Shown here in pieces: positions 60,180 to 64,000 of a stretch of 64,000 nucleotides of DNA (within the stretch, counting starts at the first letter, position 1; the number at the start of each line of letters is the position of its first letter). The notes below the pieces were generated by a model that made no database searches, was not told where the DNA came from, and saw nothing but the letters and a program-made list of their open reading frames with translations. The translations under genes and the position numbers were made by a program. The stretch is from Siphonodentalium dalli (lineage: Eukaryota; Mollusca; Scaphopoda; Gadilida; Siphonodentaliidae): NCBI GenBank assembly GCA_032622095.1, contig CP136068.1, positions 16,719,729 to 16,783,728 on the forward strand. The letters are read 5' to 3'.

Positions 60180-60525
60180 ATATATATATATATATATATA
60201 TATATTACTGTAATGTTAATGATTCACTGTTAGCATGGTCGAACCTTGAAGCACCGCGACATCCGGTACTACAGTACTATCTCCACCCGTTGTCTGATCA
60301 CTTTACTATCTCCACCCGTTGTCTGGTCGTCGTGTATCACGGATGCTTCTAGACACTTCACAATATCGCATAAGCAGCCTTATATATATATATTACAGTA
60401 ATGTTAATGATTCACTGTTAACATGGTCGAACATTCAAGCTCCGCGACAGCCGGTACTACTTTACTATCTTCACCCGTTGTCTGATCATTTTGTCTCTCA
60501 GATGCTTCTAGACACTATGTCACAT
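60180..60525 (+). repeat. Tandem duplication beside a TA run
   Basis: GTAATGTTAATGATTCACTG followed by GCATGGTCGAAC, CCGGTACTAC and CACCCGTTGTCTGATCA occurs at about 60210 and 60399. The CTATCTCCACCCGTTGTCTG block is itself doubled in the first copy. Each follows a TATATA run. Confidence 0.8.
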
Positions 60526-63500
60526 TTAGAAGTGAATCATAACTTTCCGTCTCCAGAGAGAGATGTTGGATATGCCTGGTTGTCGTGAGAAAGGAAGTCA
60601 GACAGATTCCCGTCACGAACATACAGTCTCGAAAATAAGTGCACACTATTCTTCAAAGAATTCACAGTTATATCTGCTTGCTGTCTTTGTTCGGCTGTGG
60701 TGCATTTAAAAGGGGCAATACAATTTTGCTGATGGTTTCGTTAAGAAAATTCTTCTTCCCAAGCCGTTCATCGACAACATCCTCGTACTGTTTCAAAACC
60801 GAACTCCTCAATGGTATAAACACCATTAGTTGGTCACGCACGTTTACACTGATAATAAATTAAACGTCACAATTCCAATTATATATTTCCTGTAATTATC
60901 GGCAGTGTGCGCGCATTTATAGACCATAAACGTGACTTAAATCAACTATCTGATGTGTCGTCAATTTCCAGTTGAAGCCATCCATTACTATTTAATGCAT
61001 TATATATTTCTATTCATACATATAACATTGAAGTGTTTCCGTATTGTGTATAAATACAATTATCACATGCATGCATTCTGTCTGCCTCCACTGGTAGGTA
61101 GTGAATTTTTATGTCGATGTATGTCATGTGTTTAGTCCCAAAACTTCATATAGCAGTGATACATATCATAAGCCCAGAGTTTTCTGTATATGTATGTGTC
61201 TAGATCGGGTAAAATAATTTAATTTTGTTTAGGTTTGTTACGCATCCTTTATCATGCCTCCACCATAAGAGATTTAGCCTCCACTGGTGATAGCATTGGA
61301 GTTGAAATGACATTCGCAGAAATATCCATAAATTAATTTTAAATGACCTGGTAATACTGGAATACTGCTGAAACTTGCCAAGTTATGATTATTACATTTC
61401 ATTGTAGACATGCTATATTCGTTCTCGAAATACCGTGCACCACACCCTTCTGGACTGAAACCAACTGAACGATAGCACGATCCATGCCACGTGTTCATGT
61501 AGTCACATTTAAAGTGAACCACTCCTCTCCGACTAAAGCGAAATTGGCTCGAATATTATAATTGCATTCATACAATCATTATACTTGTATTATTAGTATA
61601 TTATTGAGGACAGTTTCAAATTTCGTAACTTTTATTTCTAACTTATATACTACAACCAATGTCATTCGTGCTTTCAAATCTATCTTCATAAACGATATAG
61701 AACCGTAACTAAACATTTTTGAATGCAATTGGAAATATGACTTTAAGGAAACATATTTGTCAATTTTGAATTAGTGATCAAACAGGGTTATATTTAAAGT
61801 GTACTGATTTAAAAACTAAGCGAACTACTATATTGCACGAATTTAATCACGAATAAGGTAAAACAAATGAATATTTACTAACCTTATTATTTTCTGTCAT
61901 GTTACCAGAATCGCGTGTTTGTTTTTCTTTGGCCCATGTTTTATTAGTTTAAATATTAATATTAAATGGTGTTGACACTGGTTTTCCGCTAGATCATGCC
62001 ACGCATCTCTACTCTGGTTAATGCCCGATGAGCTCATATTCCGCCTGTACAAAACTTTTTGAATGTTTGACAGGAAAACTTACAAAATCGAAAAATTAAC
62101 GCCGGGAATATATTTGTTAGTTATTACCTGTTCCCTCGATAATGTACTTCACTGTAGATGAAGGTCCCAAGTAGAAAGTTTACGATTTAAGTGGCAGTGT
62201 GCAACTTTGATTTGTGTCACTTACGATTACGTAGTTTATCCTGGGTAATTAATTCAGTGTTTATTGCATTATCGGCTCCAAAATTGTCTTCTTTCTGAAC
62301 TTTATAAGGTGCCCTGTCAACACTTAAACAATTTCAAGGTTATGTACTGGTGGCATATTATCTCTACGGGCGTTTTCTAGAGTAGAGATGCATGCCATGA
62401 TCTACATTCACCATGTGAATATACGGTAATTGTCTATTCTATCAAATATAAGTAACTCATTACAATATCCGTCATGACCTTATTTTCCATAAATTAATGG
62501 GTCATGCTATATTGCATTTATATATTATGTGTAACTTGTAGGGGCAGACATGTTGGGTGTGGCCCATGTCACTTGACCCCTGTCGTTCCCTACAACCAGG
62601 CCATTTTCCAAGTTTGCGTAATTTCATTTCGGTCTAAATGGAAATACTCAGCTGGGGAGTTAGACTTCGTTCAGATGCACCCACCCATTGGCTAAACTTT
62701 CCTAGCTGGTACCTCACATGCATCAGTTCAGTTTGTGATTGAATATTAGTCTTTGACTGTTCACCCGGCGAGGACCAAACCGGAAACATTTGAAATATGT
62801 ACCTATCACTGCAAAATTATAGATATAAAGGTATAAATAGGCCTATATACTATGTTTTGTTTTACTCATCAAGTGACTAGCAGTTTTGACTAGGGAAAGG
62901 GGAGGGACCAGGACCCTTAGGGTCATGTAAAAATTCTGTTTAGCTCTGAACCTCAACCTGTCGTCAAGATATGGTTCAAAATGTTGACTGCAATTTGGGA
63001 ATATATATGAATGTTGGTCTAACATCATTCCCCCCCCATTAATTACTCTAAATAGCAATGGATACCGGCACGAACACATGCAACCTATTGCTGCTACATG
63101 GCAAGAATTTTCAGTTATAACATTTCCAACTGTTTTCACCAACACACCCCACCAGTCACAATCCTTCGACATAGATCAAACTTTTCAATAGTTGAAAATT
63201 ACATGAGCGCATGCACACAACTTGATTTTCCAACCAGTACTTAGCAGTAATTAGTGGGAATTTGTGTTTTTGTCAGACAGTAGCACAATAATTTTGTTGT
63301 ACCTGTGGTCAGAATTTTGGTCAGAATTGACCATCAGTTGGACTGCTGCCAAACTTATGTGGCTATAGGTCGCATTATATCATTTTAGATGCGTGTCTGT
63401 TTTTAATTACCAACGGTTGGTTGCCTTAAGGTACCAGTTGAAATGTCACCAGCCAATGTGGATGTTAATGGAGTTCGGTTCAGTTCGGTAATTTTAAAAC

Positions 63501-64000
63501 AGACATCCCTCGAACGGAAACCCTCTAGCCATGTCCCTGTGTACACACTGAGAGAATATATGATTAGTACTGTCAATTGTGACCTAGGATATGTATGGAA
63601 TTGTGAATGTTCGGGCTTGTTATCGTATGCGCACAGTTACAGTGATACATGCATGGTTAAAAGGAGTAAAATGTAAATTAAAATATATACATGTACATTT
63701 AAAGCAAGCGTGCCACTTGTAGATCTCATAGGTAACGTCACGCACACATAGCCAACCGTTTAACTCTTTCATTGCGAGAGCTGCGCTGGGGCAGTATTAA
63801 ATAGCCCTTATCGCCGAATTCGCCCATGTACCCCATAGAGAAGCTTACAGTGGTCAAAGTAAGTATTGTTGTATTTATAATTTACACCTCTAAACGCCTC
63901 GCCCCTTTGTTATAAAAACAAATTTATTGATTCAACACTCGTACCAAAATTATTTCAATTAAAACTAAACTTAAATATTATATTTGATGTAAGACATTAA
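60526..64000. other. Right end, no recognised gene
   Basis: Receptor ectodomain exons would lie here or further right if the minus-strand gene continues. A Cys-containing minus frame at 61522-61274 (HGSCYRSVGFSPEGCGARYF) has an acceptor-like TTTCAG inside it and a donor-like CCAGGTCATT, but I could not fit it to a known domain. Nothing else was supported. Confidence 0.3.

Noticed and set aside
61274-61522. Cys-containing minus frame as a receptor ectodomain exon
   Set aside because: The cysteine spacing does not fit EGF, Ig or other domains I know. Splice borders are weak, so it was left as a note only.

Overview
This is a eukaryotic, animal-type window, AT-rich and dominated by repeats. I see no bacterial gene organisation, no operons, and no intact long protein gene. 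Decayed non-LTR (LINE) polymerases, a decayed Crypton-type tyrosine-recombinase element, many fold-back repeats, satellites and short exons with GT/AG borders all suggest a marine invertebrate, probably a lophotrochozoan or a similarly repeat-rich animal. I cannot name the species. Most open frames in the window are chance frames in intergenic or repeat DNA and are not called as genes.

Layout. 1-1.3 kb: an internally deleted, inverted copy of a Crypton-like element ending in a 158-bp palindrome. 2.1-4.5 kb: GGTACT-motif and TTTGCGAT-motif degenerate repeats. 6.8-7.9 kb: the C-terminal part of a dead LINE polymerase. 8.8-15.3 kb: a nested repeat complex, comprising an inverted family copy, a satellite of about 200 bp per unit, and two near-identical copies of a composite repeat, one of them flanked by a 197-bp direct duplication. 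15.5-16.2 kb: a second dead LINE C-terminus. 16.2-16.7 kb: a compound palindrome. 18.2-20.9 kb: the longer Crypton-like element, carrying a recombinase pseudogene. 26.1-28.3 kb and 34.1-34.6 kb: interspersed repeats with an ACTAGC head and a CA/CAGA tail. 29.0-30.4 kb: two minisatellites with 89-bp and 57-bp units.

34.9-38.9 kb holds the most unusual structure. It is a fold-back element of about 4 kb built from two head-to-head copies of a decayed gene. The protein has EEAD-R and VDTDV blocks and a Cys-rich tail, resembles a multicopy uncharacterised animal family, and is followed by a long 3' region.

38.9-48 kb is a degenerate segmental triplication on the minus strand. Each unit carries small exons with matching splice sites and phases. 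Together with a transmembrane exon at 53.8-53.9 kb, they read as the transmembrane segment and tyrosine-rich cytoplasmic tail of a single-pass receptor. Its tail cassette appears to have been multiplied by tandem duplication. The ectodomain was not found.

42-60 kb also contains a series of fold-back hairpins whose stems differ in sequence but whose tips are all GC-rich. The last 3.5 kb shows nothing I can identify. All similarity statements come from reading the sequence by eye. Family names rest on recalled motif patterns, not on searches.
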